Shown here in pieces: positions 17,908-26,870 of a stretch of DNA of 64,000 nt. Position 1 is the stretch's first letter, and every line of letters starts with the position of its first letter. The notes beneath the pieces were generated by a model. It worked only from the letters and a program-made list of their open reading frames with translations, searched no databases and was not told the origin of the DNA. The DNA comes from Profundicola sp048268105 (GTDB lineage Bacteria; Bacteroidota; Bacteroidia; Flavobacteriales; Weeksellaceae): NCBI GenBank assembly GCA_048268105.1, contig JBLWWH010000007.1:62001-126000 (forward strand), in the 5' to 3' direction. The position numbers and the translations under genes were made by a program.

Positions 17908-18117
17908 ATGAAAATGAAAGACATTAAACCCTCTTTGTTTGGCTGTGGAGGAATTATCACGCTTATCGGTTTGGTTTTATTTATAATTTTTAAAGATGAG
18001 ATTGGTAGCAACATATTCTTGATTGGTGTAGTTGTTATGCTGGCAATAATTCTATTTTGGATTTTAGGTTATGCCTCTCGATATATTAGAAATAAAAGTG
18101 ATGGACAGGACAATTGA
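17908..18117 (+). CDS. Small two-helix membrane protein
   Basis: A 69-residue protein of unknown function with two membrane helices (GGIITLIGLVLFIIF and NIFLIGVVVMLAIILFWILG) joined by a short acidic loop, and a polar tail RNKSDGQDN. No family recognised. It follows the terminator of the DUF892 gene and converges with topoisomerase IB, so it would need its own promoter. It is real on length and hydrophobic pattern, with moderate confidence. Confidence 0.5.
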   Translation: MKMKDIKPSLFGCGGIITLIGLVLFIIFKDEIGSNIFLIGVVVMLAIILFWILGYASRYIRNKSDGQDN

Positions 18118-18126
18118 GCTATGAAC

Positions 18127-19113
18127 TTAATTCTCTAAACGGTTTTTAAGCATGATTAGAACGCCTAGCTCTGCTTTAGATAGATTCTGGCTTTTCTTTA
18201 ATAGTTTGGTGATTTCTTTTTCAAAGTAAGCTAAAGTCTTTCCATTTTCATATTCTTCTATAACTCTAGGATCTATATAGGAACTTCTTGCTACAGATGG
18301 CGTATTTCCTAAACGTTCGGAAACTCTCGCTACAGCTTCTTTAATATTTTTATCTAACACCTTTTGGTCGGCTTCTTCTACAACGCCTAACTCATCTAAT
18401 GCCATTGCAGCAATCATGGTGCCTGCCCAGGTTCGAAAGTCTTTGGCGGAAAATTCTTCCCCCATAACTTCATGGATATATGCATTCAAATCTTCGCTTT
18501 TAACGTCCACAATTTTTCCATCCTCGTCTAAGTATTTAAAGATTTCATAGCCGGGCATAGCGTCAATTTCTTTCACAATTTTGGCTAATTTTTTATCGAT
18601 TATTTCTTTTTCTTGGTCTTGTCCCGATTTACCGCGATAAGAAAATATCATTTTGTCACCTTTTATTTTTAAATGCTTACTACGAATGGTAGTTAGTCCA
18701 TAACTCATATTCTGTTTTGAATAAATTTCGCTGCCCGGACGAAAAAATGCATTTTCTAATAATCGAACCATGGTAGCTAAAACTTTTTCCTTGGTCATTT
18801 TACGTTGACGCAAATGCTGGCCTGTCACACGGCGACAATGCTCTAATTTATCAGCGAATTGAATAATTCTATCAAACTTCTCAGCCTCTTTTTTCTCTCT
18901 GTACTCAGGGTTATATATGTACTGTTTACGATTTTTATCATCGCGACCAGTAACCAATAAGTCAGCGGATTTTTTCTCTGATATTTCTACCTCCGTCCAG
19001 GCTGGCGGAATCACCAAAGAATTAAACCATGCTTTCAAATTAGGATCTTTAATGGTATTTCCATCTATATCTTGATAAGTGAATCCTTTACCATGTTTTT
19101 TACGATAATACAT
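18127..19113 (-). CDS. Type IB DNA topoisomerase (poxvirus-like bacterial form)
   Basis: Relaxes supercoils through a transient 3'-phosphotyrosyl bond. The 328-residue protein has the N-terminal poxvirus-type domain (GLTTIRSKHLKI, with R144 as a catalytic arginine), the KDFRTWAGT motif (R227) and the nucleophile Y279 in SVARSSYIDPRVIEEY. The length is normal for bacterial TopIB. In Bacteroidota these are accessory enzymes often close to stress genes, as here. Converges on the small membrane protein gene. Confidence 0.92.
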   Translation of the reverse strand: MYYRKKHGKGFTYQDIDGNTIKDPNLKAWFNSLVIPPAWTEVEISEKKSADLLVTGRDDKNRKQYIYNPEYREKKEAEKFDRIIQFADKLEHCRRVTGQHLRQRKMTKEKVLATMVRLLENAFFRPGSEIYSKQNMSYGLTTIRSKHLKIKGDKMIFSYRGKSGQDQEKEIIDKKLAKIVKEIDAMPGYEIFKYLDEDGKIVDVKSEDLNAYIHEVMGEEFSAKDFRTWAGTMIAAMALDELGVVEEADQKVLDKNIKEAVARVSERLGNTPSVARSSYIDPRVIEEYENGKTLAYFEKEITKLLKKSQNLSKAELGVLIMLKNRLEN

Positions 19114-19452
19114 GTTTTCTTAGAATTAATTAGCTAATAGATCTCTGATTTATAAAGGATTATATCCTGATTTTTTTAAACCATAGTAAAGATAATAAAC
19201 CTACATAAATCATTTAGGCAAAAACCTTGCTATTTTTATTGAAAAAGGAACAAAATTATCTATTTAGTAATTTATCGAGCGAATAGTTATTAAAATGGTA
19301 AAGTTTGGTTTGATATGTAACAAAAAGGTTTTACATTAGCTTTAAAATTGATGAAAAGCAATGTTCATATTGTTTTATAGAGGGTATAAGACCTTTTTAT
19401 CCTCTTAAGGTCAATTAGATAGTATTTGTATCATAAAAAAATGTAAAGGAAT
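19114..19452. other. Intergenic region between topoisomerase IB and the cbb3 operon
   Basis: This 339-base divergent region is AT-rich. It must hold the promoters of topoisomerase IB and the oxidase operon, but I see no exact TTG/TAnnTTTG pair. A GACCTT/AAGGTC inverted repeat lies near 19388-19411, about 45 bases upstream of the operon, and could be a regulator site. Confidence 0.4.
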
Positions 19453-19668
19453 ATGCAGGATTTTGGATTAAATTTAATCGCCATTCTTTTTTTACTAATC
19501 TTTCTCATCATGTTGGTTTGGCTATTGGTAAGAGTAGGTAGTATCATAGACTTGGTAAAGTCTGAAAGAAATGAAAAGGTTGATGGCGTATGGGCGCAAG
19601 AGCAATTAGCAAATTTCACCGATGATGAACTTATAGCATTAAAAGAACAATTAAATCTTAATTCATGA
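19453..19668 (+). CDS. Small membrane protein at the head of the cbb3 operon
   Basis: A 71-residue protein with one N-terminal membrane helix (LIAILFLLIFLIMLVWLLV) and a charged C-terminal part (VKSERNEKVDGVWAQEQLA). The size and topology resemble CcoQ or CcoS, but I see no motif that proves either. Its TGA overlaps the ATG of the oxidase subunit I gene by four bases, so translation is coupled and a role in the oxidase is likely. Confidence 0.6.
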   Translation: MQDFGLNLIAILFLLIFLIMLVWLLVRVGSIIDLVKSERNEKVDGVWAQEQLANFTDDELIALKEQLNLNS

Positions 19669-21479
19669 AAAAGTTGCTAGGTTTATGGGCACTTATACTA
19701 CCCATGTTGGTAGGTTATGGGCAAGAAGTTGAAGTGAGTGACAATCCATTAAAAGAAGGTGGCGTCATAATTACTTTAATACTGTTGGGAATTCTATTTG
19801 TGTTGCTTTTGGTCTTAATCTTTTTCAAGGTCAATCAATATCTCATGATTCAGGAGAAAAAAATCAGCTATAATAAAGCTGAAAAATTAATTAGTTATCT
19901 AAAATCGATTCCTAAGGGAGATGCCAAGGCGCTCATCAAAGGAATGATGCATAAGAAAACTTATAAAATAAAAAAAAATAAGCTCCGAGGTAATGCAGAA
20001 CCTAAAGATGTTTTGGGATTATTATCTGTGGAGCCACCAAGTGTTCCATTTTTTAGGTTTAAAAAACCAAATCAAAGTAAAATTCCGGTAGAGCCGAAAC
20101 TAAAGAAATTAGTATTTGCCTATTTAATTTCAGCGACTTTTTGGTTGTTGTTTGGAACAACAGTAGGTGAATATTTAGGAATTAAATTCGTAGCTCCGGA
20201 AGCTGATAGTTTAAGTTGGTTAAACTTTGGACGCTTAAGACCTGTACATACCAACGCTGTTTTTTGGGGTTGGGGCTCACTTGGAATGCTTGGATTGGCC
20301 TATTTCTGTGTTCCTCGCGTTGGAAACTATCGACTCTACAGCTATACGCTAGGTTGGTGGACGTTGATTTTAATTAATCTTACCGTTCTTTTGGGGAGTA
20401 TCAGTCTTATGATGGGAATCAATAATGGAGGAGGAGAATACCGTGAATATATCTGGCCTATCATGGGGATGATGATCGTAGGTGTAGCCCTAACTTTGTT
20501 TAATTTCTGGAAAACAATTGCCATGAGAAAAGCGGTGGAGATTTATATTTCGAATTGGTACATTGTAGCAGCACTGATGTTCTTTATGACAATTGGTTTG
20601 GTAGGTTATCTTCCATTTTGGCAACAAGGATTAGGAGAAACCATTGCACAAGGATACTATATGCATCAGGCCGTAGGAATGTGGTTTATGATGTTGACCT
20701 TAGGATTGGTGTATTATTATTTACCATTTGCATTAGATAAACCCATATTCTCTTATAGTTTGGGTATTCTAGCCTTTTGGTCACAAATTCTTTTCTATAC
20801 CTTGATTGGTACACATCACTTTATATTTAGTTCTATACCATGGTGGTTACAAACGGTAGCTATTTTTGGAAGTATTGGAATGATTATACCCGTATTCGCT
20901 GGTACAACGAACTTCTTAATGACCTTTAAAAATGGTTGGTATAAATTAGCATCTAGTTATGTTTTGCCATTCTTTTTGGTTGGAATCGTATTTTACTGTA
21001 CAGGGTCATTACAAGGTACAGCAGAAGCTTTTAGAAGTGCGAATTTAATATGGCACTTTACCGATTTCACAGTAGCACATTCGCATATGACGATGTATGG
21101 AATTATTACCTTCTTTTTATGGGCAAGTATGTATGCTATTATACCTAGAATAACACAAAAAGAAACCTCTAAAGCATTTGTTGGAGTTCATTTCTGGTTA
21201 GCTTTTATTGGTTTATTATTTTACATAGTTCCATTAATGTACGGAAGTACGCTTAAAGGATACTATTGGATGGAAAAACTTCCTTTTGTGGGTAGTTTGG
21301 AGTTGATGGCGCCTTATTGGTTATGGAGGGCGATTGGTGGTACATTGATGTGGTTTTCACATTTTGTATTTGCATATAACCTTTATCAAATGATGTTTGG
21401 AAGGGACAAAGTAGATGTTCCGAAATCAGTTGCGCAAGTATTGCAGAAAGATGAAGTTCAAACTCAAAAATCACTTTAG
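19665..21479 (+). CDS. ccoN: cbb3-type cytochrome c oxidase subunit I with N-terminal extension
   Basis: The catalytic subunit of a high-affinity oxygen reductase in the inner membrane. From about residue 145 it is a CcoN: H195 in RPVHTNAVFWGW and H472/H474 in TVAHSHMTMYG are haem-ligand positions, and H334 (YYMHQAVGMW) and H384-H385 (GTHHFIF) are at the Cu-B site. Unusually, the first 145 residues carry a signal-peptide-like segment, a second membrane helix (TLILLGILFVLLLVLIFF) and a basic cytoplasmic linker, which recalls the N-terminal part of Bacteroidota CcoP. Followed two bases later by subunit II. Oxygen-responsive control is expected for the family but not seen. Confidence 0.9.
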   Translation: MKKLLGLWALILPMLVGYGQEVEVSDNPLKEGGVIITLILLGILFVLLLVLIFFKVNQYLMIQEKKISYNKAEKLISYLKSIPKGDAKALIKGMMHKKTYKIKKNKLRGNAEPKDVLGLLSVEPPSVPFFRFKKPNQSKIPVEPKLKKLVFAYLISATFWLLFGTTVGEYLGIKFVAPEADSLSWLNFGRLRPVHTNAVFWGWGSLGMLGLAYFCVPRVGNYRLYSYTLGWWTLILINLTVLLGSISLMMGINNGGGEYREYIWPIMGMMIVGVALTLFNFWKTIAMRKAVEIYISNWYIVAALMFFMTIGLVGYLPFWQQGLGETIAQGYYMHQAVGMWFMMLTLGLVYYYLPFALDKPIFSYSLGILAFWSQILFYTLIGTHHFIFSSIPWWLQTVAIFGSIGMIIPVFAGTTNFLMTFKNGWYKLASSYVLPFFLVGIVFYCTGSLQGTAEAFRSANLIWHFTDFTVAHSHMTMYGIITFFLWASMYAIIPRITQKETSKAFVGVHFWLAFIGLLFYIVPLMYGSTLKGYYWMEKLPFVGSLELMAPYWLWRAIGGTLMWFSHFVFAYNLYQMMFGRDKVDVPKSVAQVLQKDEVQTQKSL

Positions 21480-21481
21480 AA

Positions 21482-22573
21482 ATGGAATGGTATAACGATC
21501 ATAATAAATTATTTTTAACTGCGATAGGTATGTTCTTAGTGTTAACCTACTTTGTCGCCATACAACCTGCTGTGTTAAACGAAGGAATTAATCAACCTTT
21601 GCCAGGTGATAGTCTTTTAACAGAGCAACAGATGAGAGGTAAGCATATTTATATAGCCAACGGTTGTGTAGCTTGTCACACCCAACAAGTAAGGAACGTA
21701 GATATGGATGCGGTTTTTGGTAGTAGACCAAGTGTTGCCGCTGATTATGCTTTAATCACCAGAACGGATTTTTGGCGTAATACAGCTACCTTGATGGGAA
21801 CTGAAAGAACGGGTCCGGATTTAACGGATGTTGGAAATAGACAAGGAAGTTTAGATTGGAATTTAACCCACTTATATAATCCACGGATTTTGGTTAAAGA
21901 GTCCATTATGCCATCTTTCCCGTTTTTATTTATAAAGAAAACATCTCCCAAAGAAGGTGAAGTGGTAGTAAATGTGCCCGAAGAATATTTAAACGGATAT
22001 CAAGGAAAAGTGGTTGCCACTCAGGAAGCTTTAGATTTAGTGGCTTATTTACAGTCTTTAAAACAAGTTCCATTACCAGATGGCACACCCGATCCAGAGT
22101 TTTTATATAAGATTGAAGAGTCCAGAAAAAATGCTGCTGCGCGCGAAGGAGCTTTACCCGATGGTGCCATGTTATATCAAGCGCACTGTCAGACTTGTCA
22201 TCAAGCTAATGGTGAAGGTTTACCGGGTGCTTTTCCGCCACTTGCAGGAAGTCCGATTGTAACGGGAGAAAGTCCGGCCATTATTGTTGATATCATATTA
22301 AATGGATACTCTGGAAGAGTGAGTGAAGGATATGGTCCAATGCCAGGTATTGGAGGTACAGCTAATTTGACTGCCGCAGAGGTTGCAGCAATTATCAACC
22401 ACGAGAGAACAAGTTGGGGTAATTCAGCTTCCACGGTTACCGAAGAAGAGGTTCAAAAATGGATGGATCAGTTAGATGCAGGTGAATTGCCTTCTGCAGA
22501 CGAAGCAGCTCCTGGGGGAGTCATAAAAGATGCAGAGGTGGAAGTCGACACTGCAAATGTAGATGTTTCATAA
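21482..22573 (+). CDS. CcoO-type mono-haem subunit fused to a second cytochrome c domain
   Basis: A 363-residue protein. An N-terminal membrane anchor is followed by the CcoO cytochrome domain with haem site C62-C65-H66 (CVACHTQQVR, the CcoO signature) and axial Met about 143. After a linker there is a second class I cytochrome c domain with C236-C239-H240 (CQTCHQANGEG) and Met about 287 (YGPMPGIG). The tail is acidic and Ala-rich. This fusion appears to replace the separate CcoP, which is absent. It takes electrons from a periplasmic donor and passes them to subunit I. Secure as a cbb3 subunit II-like protein. Confidence 0.88.
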   Translation: MEWYNDHNKLFLTAIGMFLVLTYFVAIQPAVLNEGINQPLPGDSLLTEQQMRGKHIYIANGCVACHTQQVRNVDMDAVFGSRPSVAADYALITRTDFWRNTATLMGTERTGPDLTDVGNRQGSLDWNLTHLYNPRILVKESIMPSFPFLFIKKTSPKEGEVVVNVPEEYLNGYQGKVVATQEALDLVAYLQSLKQVPLPDGTPDPEFLYKIEESRKNAAAREGALPDGAMLYQAHCQTCHQANGEGLPGAFPPLAGSPIVTGESPAIIVDIILNGYSGRVSEGYGPMPGIGGTANLTAAEVAAIINHERTSWGNSASTVTEEEVQKWMDQLDAGELPSADEAAPGGVIKDAEVEVDTANVDVS

Positions 22574-22588
22574 ATAAAATTTTAAATC

Positions 22589-22852
22589 ATGTTTAAAAAA
22601 ATAAGTTATATAATTTTTATGCTGTTTGGTTATGTTGCCATGGCATGTCCAGCGTGTGAAAAACAGCAACCCGAATTACTCAAAGGAATTACCCACGGAA
22701 CAGGTCCCACAGGAGATAGTGATTATATTATCATCACGGCAACTGCCATCATAGTTTTGGTCACATTTATTTATTTTATAAAATATACATTCTTTCCTCG
22801 CGAGAAATCGGTTCAGCATATTAAACGCAAAATTTTGAATTATGGACAGTAA
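22589..22852 (+). CDS. Small exported CPAC-motif membrane protein in the oxidase operon
   Basis: An 87-residue protein with a signal peptide ending at VAMA, a periplasmic CPACEKQQPELL segment whose CxxC could bind metal or be redox active, and a C-terminal membrane helix (IIITATAIIVLVTFIYFI) with a basic tail. No family recognised. The position inside the oxidase operon suggests a role in its assembly or copper delivery, which is inference. The gene overlaps the next by eleven bases. Confidence 0.6.
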   Translation: MFKKISYIIFMLFGYVAMACPACEKQQPELLKGITHGTGPTGDSDYIIITATAIIVLVTFIYFIKYTFFPREKSVQHIKRKILNYGQ

Positions 22853-23252
22853 TTGTAAAGTAATATTATTTTTAGACGATTCAGAAACGCCTTTAGCTGA
22901 GCTCATTGCACCTACACATTTTCAGTTAAATACAATCAAAATGGTGGATGGTGAGCATACGCTAAAAATCGTGAGTCAAGATGCGAGTGGCTTAGAGGGA
23001 ATAGAAATTATACCTTTCACGGTGGCAAATGGCCCATCTATATCTGTGGAAGGTTTGCAGAAAAATGCAACCGTATTTGGTGAAGTACCGATTATGATAA
23101 ATGCCTATGTAAATAAAGGGAGTGAAACCTTCTTCCTTCAAGGGAGTGAAACACCACAAAGTACCCCTACATGGATTTGGGTAATCATTATGCTTGTCCT
23201 AATATTTGGAGTCTTTTACCTATTAAATTACTTTAACCCTGTTGATCTATAA
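22842..23252 (+). CDS. Tail-anchored beta-rich protein in the oxidase operon
   Basis: A 136-residue protein with no signal peptide, a beta-sandwich-like body (DGEHTLKIVSQDASGLEGIE is like a big-Ig repeat of the 'loss of substrate/complement' type) and a C-terminal membrane helix (WIWVIIMLVLIFGVFYLL). The start overlaps the preceding gene by eleven bases. Unknown function; as the last gene of the operon it is likely to belong to the oxidase. Confidence 0.6.
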   Translation: MDSNCKVILFLDDSETPLAELIAPTHFQLNTIKMVDGEHTLKIVSQDASGLEGIEIIPFTVANGPSISVEGLQKNATVFGEVPIMINAYVNKGSETFFLQGSETPQSTPTWIWVIIMLVLIFGVFYLLNYFNPVDL

Positions 23253-23333
23253 CCAAATAGTTCAGTCCTTTATTATTAAAATGTTTCTTCGAGTATTTTT
23301 GTAAAAAAGAACTTTTTATTTTATGTTTCAATC

Positions 23334-23373
23334 TAAAAAAAAGTGCTAAATACCAATAGGTAAATAGCACTTT
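23334..23373 (-). terminator. Intrinsic terminator of the PfpI-type gene (possibly bidirectional)
   Basis: AAAGTGCTA and TAGCACTTT arms with an AT-rich loop; eight Ts follow on the minus strand. Lies between convergent transcripts. Confidence 0.75.
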
Positions 23374-23397
23374 CTTACGGGAAAATTAAAATATTTA

Positions 23398-23940
23398 TTA
23401 ATGTTTTCCTTCTCCAATTTCTTCGACCATTTTATCCATAAAGGCAGGTAAGTCATCCGGATTTCTACTAGTCACTAAGCCTTGATCAACAACAACTTCT
23501 TCGTCAACCCAATTGGCTCCTGCATTCTCTAAATCTTTTTTAATAGAACTATATGAAGTCATCTTCTTACCTTTCACTGCTTCAGCATTAATTAAAACTT
23601 GAGGACCATGACAAATTGCAGCTATTGGCATATTTTTATCTGAAAATTGTTTTACGAAATCCACAGCTTTGTCATTATTTCTTAAAGCATCAGGATTAAT
23701 TACTCCTCCTGGCAATACCAATGCATCAAAATCGGAAGAAGTTACTTCATCAAGGGTTTGGTCTACTTTTATTTTTTTCGTCCAATCCTTGCCTTTCATA
23801 CCTTGAATCTCCCCTGAATTAGTAGAGATAATCTTTACATTAGCCCCTTCTTCTCTTAAGCGATTATAAGGTTCAAATAACTCTGATTCTTCAAATCCAT
23901 TTTCTGATAAGATCGCAACTTTCTTGTTCTGTAGTTTCAT
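23398..23940 (-). CDS. DJ-1/PfpI family protein (YhbO/PfpI type)
   Basis: A 180-residue protein of the type 1 glutamine amidotransferase-like fold. The nucleophile elbow is AAICHGPQVL with the reactive Cys, next to the histidine; the glutamate motif is FEESELFEP and the end is DLPAFMDKMVEEI. Family members act as stress-induced deglycases, chaperones or proteases; which applies is not visible. It stands alone with a terminator. Confidence 0.9.
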   Translation of the reverse strand: MKLQNKKVAILSENGFEESELFEPYNRLREEGANVKIISTNSGEIQGMKGKDWTKKIKVDQTLDEVTSSDFDALVLPGGVINPDALRNNDKAVDFVKQFSDKNMPIAAICHGPQVLINAEAVKGKKMTSYSSIKKDLENAGANWVDEEVVVDQGLVTSRNPDDLPAFMDKMVEEIGEGKH

Positions 23941-24027
23941 AATAAATATTTTAATTAATTAGATGCGAATTTCATTCCAACTATCTAATTTTTAAATTTT
24001 TAATACTAAATTAACAAGCATATGGTA

Positions 24028-25230
24028 TTAACGTTCAAAGGAAAAAATCATAATATCTTGATTGTCCTTTTCTAGAATTTGATCACGCAGCATTTCTGCA
24101 GCTATGGTGCTAAAAGTAATGCCATTTCCTCCAAAACCTAAAGCAAAAAGACCTTGTGGTTTGTTTTTGTATTTACCAATATAGGGAAGTCCATCTTTCG
24201 TACTACCAAATGTGCCAGACCAAGAAAATTCTGGTACAAACTCATATTGTGGAAATAATTTAGAAAAATCAGTAGCTAATTTTTTTGACTTTTCTTTTAA
24301 GGCCTCTTGTCTTCTTTTCGGATTATTGGTGTTTTCATCGCGTCCTCCTAACATAATACGATGATCTGCGGTGGTACGCATGTATAGATAGGGGAGTTTG
24401 GTTTCCCATATTAATGCGTTTTCATGCCAAAATTCCTCAATATCTTCAAACTGTTCACTTACTATAGCCCAAGTTGAATTTAAATTTACGATGTCTTTAG
24501 AAATAAAATCCACTACTTCATAACCAGTCGCGTAAATCAACCATTCAGCATGTATCGTATGTCCGTTTGAGGTTTTGATTTTTACGCCCTTTTTTTTGTG
24601 TTCAATTTCTACAGCTTCAGTTCTATCATAAATTTGTTGACCTTTTTCTAAGGCATATTGCATACATTGATGACAAAATTTATAAGCATCTATCTGTGCA
24701 GAATGTTGGCTATATAAGGCAGCTGGAAAATCTAAATTAAAATTTTTCTTAATCTTACTTTGACCCCATAACTCAACATCAAAACCTGCCTCTTTATGTA
24801 TTTGATATTCCTTTTCTATTAAAGGCACGTCTTTTTTATAACTAGCATAAAATAGCGTTGGATGAGTTTGATAATTTTCGTGTCCTATGTCTTTTGAGAT
24901 GGATTTTATGGTTTGAATGCTTTCTGCGCATAATTCATAGGCGCGAATGGCATTGTTTTTACCAACTTTCTCAATTAAGCTAGATAATGGCTCATCTATT
25001 TGATATTGCAATAGAGCCGTGGAAGCTGAGGTGCTTCCTAGACCGATGCTTCTTTTTTCTAATAAAATAAAATCTATTCCAGCTTTAGCAAGAAAGTAAG
25101 CCTGAATTGCACCTGTAATTCCGCCACCTAATATTACTACTTTGGTCTTAGCATCCTTTTGGAGCGAAGGATAATTATGTGAAAGCCCGTTTTTAATCAG
25201 CCAAAAGGGTAAACCTGTATGTAAATCCAT
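24028..25230 (-). CDS. FAD-dependent oxidoreductase (DAO family)
   Basis: A 400-residue flavoprotein with an N-terminal dinucleotide fold (VVILGGGITGAIQAYFLAKA, then E at the end of strand two in LLEKRS), and a C-terminal FAD-binding block (GLPYIGKYKNKPQGLFALGFGGNGITFS). This is the D-amino-acid oxidase/glycine oxidase-like class. The segment GLGSTSASTALLQYQIDEP is typical of the PuuB/OrdL-like members found in stress clusters. Substrate unknown. Confidence 0.85.
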   Translation of the reverse strand: MDLHTGLPFWLIKNGLSHNYPSLQKDAKTKVVILGGGITGAIQAYFLAKAGIDFILLEKRSIGLGSTSASTALLQYQIDEPLSSLIEKVGKNNAIRAYELCAESIQTIKSISKDIGHENYQTHPTLFYASYKKDVPLIEKEYQIHKEAGFDVELWGQSKIKKNFNLDFPAALYSQHSAQIDAYKFCHQCMQYALEKGQQIYDRTEAVEIEHKKKGVKIKTSNGHTIHAEWLIYATGYEVVDFISKDIVNLNSTWAIVSEQFEDIEEFWHENALIWETKLPYLYMRTTADHRIMLGGRDENTNNPKRRQEALKEKSKKLATDFSKLFPQYEFVPEFSWSGTFGSTKDGLPYIGKYKNKPQGLFALGFGGNGITFSTIAAEMLRDQILEKDNQDIMIFSFER

Positions 25231-25274
25231 AAGATGTCAATTTTAGTACTTGAATTCAATCTTTGTCGTAGTGA

Positions 25275-25321
25275 GTAAAAAAAATCTACAACACATAAAT
25301 TTAGATATGAATTGTAGATTT
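25275..25321 (-). terminator. Intrinsic terminator of the DUF2383 gene
   Basis: Perfect ten-base arms AAATCTACAA (25282-25291) and TTGTAGATTT (25312-25321), with eight Ts on the minus strand. Confidence 0.75.
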
Positions 25322-25430
25322 AGTTAGTATACTAGGAAACGTTCAATTGAGTACAATAATCCTAATTACATTTTTTAATTCTAATTAAGATTCCGATTGA
25401 TCAAAATCATTGTAAATTATATAGTAGCAT

Positions 25431-25880
25431 TTAATTCTTAAATCCTTTTAAAGCTTTTACTTCCAATAATGCTTTTTTTCCTTCAGCTAATTGAGATTCA
25501 ACCAACTTAACCACGCTGGGAGGTAGGTTTTCTCTATCATTTAGAAATTCTTCATATTCTTCTACAAAAGCCTCTTCACCGCGAACGCATTCAGCATATG
25601 TAGCAGAGTCGCCCGAACTAAAAGCATCTTTTAAATTCATCCAAGCTCGGTGTAAGTCTCCTTTCACAGAAGTGCCTTTGTCTGCTGTACCACCTAGTTT
25701 GGTAATTTCTTCTTTTAATGCATGCCCAAAATCATAGCGACTCTGTGACCTGGCTTCTAAAAAGCTTCTAAGCTCTGTATTATCCACATTATCAGCAGCT
25801 AATTTGTATCCAGCTTCTGCATCGTAATTTTTGGTCAATAAATCATTTAAGTGATTTATCATTTTCTCTTGATTATTCAT
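25431..25880 (-). CDS. PA2169-type four-helix protein (DUF2383)
   Basis: A 149-residue, all-helical ferritin-like protein. It begins with the family pattern (INHLNDLLTKNYDAEAGYKLAADNV in part), then FLEARSQSRYDFGHAL and GGTADKGTSVKGDLHRAWMNLK, which is the DUF2383 signature. Function unknown; members accumulate in stress-response regions, consistent with DUF892, PfpI and the stress proteins close by. Confidence 0.9.
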   Translation of the reverse strand: MNNQEKMINHLNDLLTKNYDAEAGYKLAADNVDNTELRSFLEARSQSRYDFGHALKEEITKLGGTADKGTSVKGDLHRAWMNLKDAFSSGDSATYAECVRGEEAFVEEYEEFLNDRENLPPSVVKLVESQLAEGKKALLEVKALKGFKN

Positions 25881-26070
25881 AATAATTATTTAGATACTTA
25901 AATGTGCACATTGCATACCAAAAGCAATCAAATTTTATATTTTTTAAAATAAATAAGCAAATATTTTATTTGTATAGAATTGCCCGATGCTTGGGGTTTT
26001 CTAGAAGAATGTTGAACAAGTAAATTCTAACTAATCAACCATCTTTGGTTATATAATAAAGGCTTTAAAG

Positions 26071-26101
26071 TTGAATTATAGACAAATTAGGCTTAAATTT
26101 G
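26071..26101 (+). promoter_or_regulatory. Bacteroidota promoter of the rpsF operon
   Basis: TTG at 26071-26073, a 20-base spacer, and TAAATTTG at 26094-26101. A second -7-like box, TACTTTTG (26154-26161), lies nearer the start but lacks a well-spaced TTG. The rest of the 305-base gap upstream (25881-26070) shows nothing else. Confidence 0.7.
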
Positions 26102-26185
26102 CAGATAAAGTAAAAAGCAAGGGTTGAAATTTTTCTGTTTAGAATTAATGTTTTACTTTTGCACTCCAATTTAAATTTTTTATAG

Positions 26186-26527
26186 ATGAATCATTATGAA
26201 ACTGTTTTCATTTTAACTCCCGTTCTATCTGATGTTCAGGTGGAGGAAGCAGTTAAAAAATTCGAAAACTTCTTAAAAGAGAAGGATGCAGAGATTGTAC
26301 ACCAAGAAAACTGGGGTTTACGCAAATTAGCGTACCAAATCCAGTTAAAGCGCAACGGGTTTTACCATTTGGTAGAATTCAAAGCAGACGGAAATATAAT
26401 TGCTGATCTAGAACTTCAATTCAAACGCGACGAGAGAGTTTTACGTTTCTTGACTGTTAAACTTGATAAGCACGGAATTGACTGGGCAGAAGAAAGAAGA
26501 GCAAAATTAAAAGCAAACTCTAAATAA
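26186..26527 (+). CDS. rpsF: 30S ribosomal protein S6
   Basis: A 113-residue ribosomal protein beginning NHYETVFILTPVLSDVQVEE, with WGLRKLAYQIQLKRNGFYHLVEF and RDERVLRFLTVKL, all diagnostic of S6. It binds S18 on the platform of the small subunit. First gene of rpsF-rpsR-rplI, an order common in bacteria except that ssb or priB is absent, as usual in Bacteroidota. A promoter is visible upstream. Confidence 0.97.
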   Translation: MNHYETVFILTPVLSDVQVEEAVKKFENFLKEKDAEIVHQENWGLRKLAYQIQLKRNGFYHLVEFKADGNIIADLELQFKRDERVLRFLTVKLDKHGIDWAEERRAKLKANSK

Positions 26528-26547
26528 TCCTTTAAAAACACAGCGAT

Positions 26548-26850
26548 ATGGCAATTGATGAAATGGCAAAGAAAGTGGCAGAAGGTGGTGAATCAGAGAT
26601 TCGTTACTTAACGCCAATCGATATAGAGACTCAATCTTCAGAAATGTTCTGTAGATTTAGAAAATACGGAATTAAATACGTTGATTACAAAGATGCAGAC
26701 TTTTTGTTGCAATTTGTAAACGAGCAAGGTAAAATCTTACCTCGTCGTTATACCGGAACCTCTTTAAAATATCAAAGAAAGGTAGCTAGAGCAATTAAGC
26801 GTGCTCGTCACTTAGCGATCTTACCTTTCGAAACAGATTTATTGAAATAA
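26548..26850 (+). CDS. rpsR: 30S ribosomal protein S18
   Basis: A 100-residue protein. The C-terminal 70 residues are S18 (KYVDYKDADFLLQFVNEQGK, LPRRYTGTSLKYQRKVARAI, RARHLAILPF). The first 30 residues are a lineage-type extension that includes MAIDEMAKKVAEGGESEIRY; an internal start is possible but the ATG at 26548 fits the operon spacing of 20 bases. Partner of S6. Confidence 0.96.
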   Translation: MAIDEMAKKVAEGGESEIRYLTPIDIETQSSEMFCRFRKYGIKYVDYKDADFLLQFVNEQGKILPRRYTGTSLKYQRKVARAIKRARHLAILPFETDLLK

Positions 26851-26870
26851 TAACCCATAAAAACTAGAAA

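Noticed and set aside
19665..20100. N-terminal extension of subunit I as a frameshift fusion of two genes
   Set aside because: The frame is continuous with a signal-like start and a coupling overlap to the preceding gene, so a true extension is simpler.
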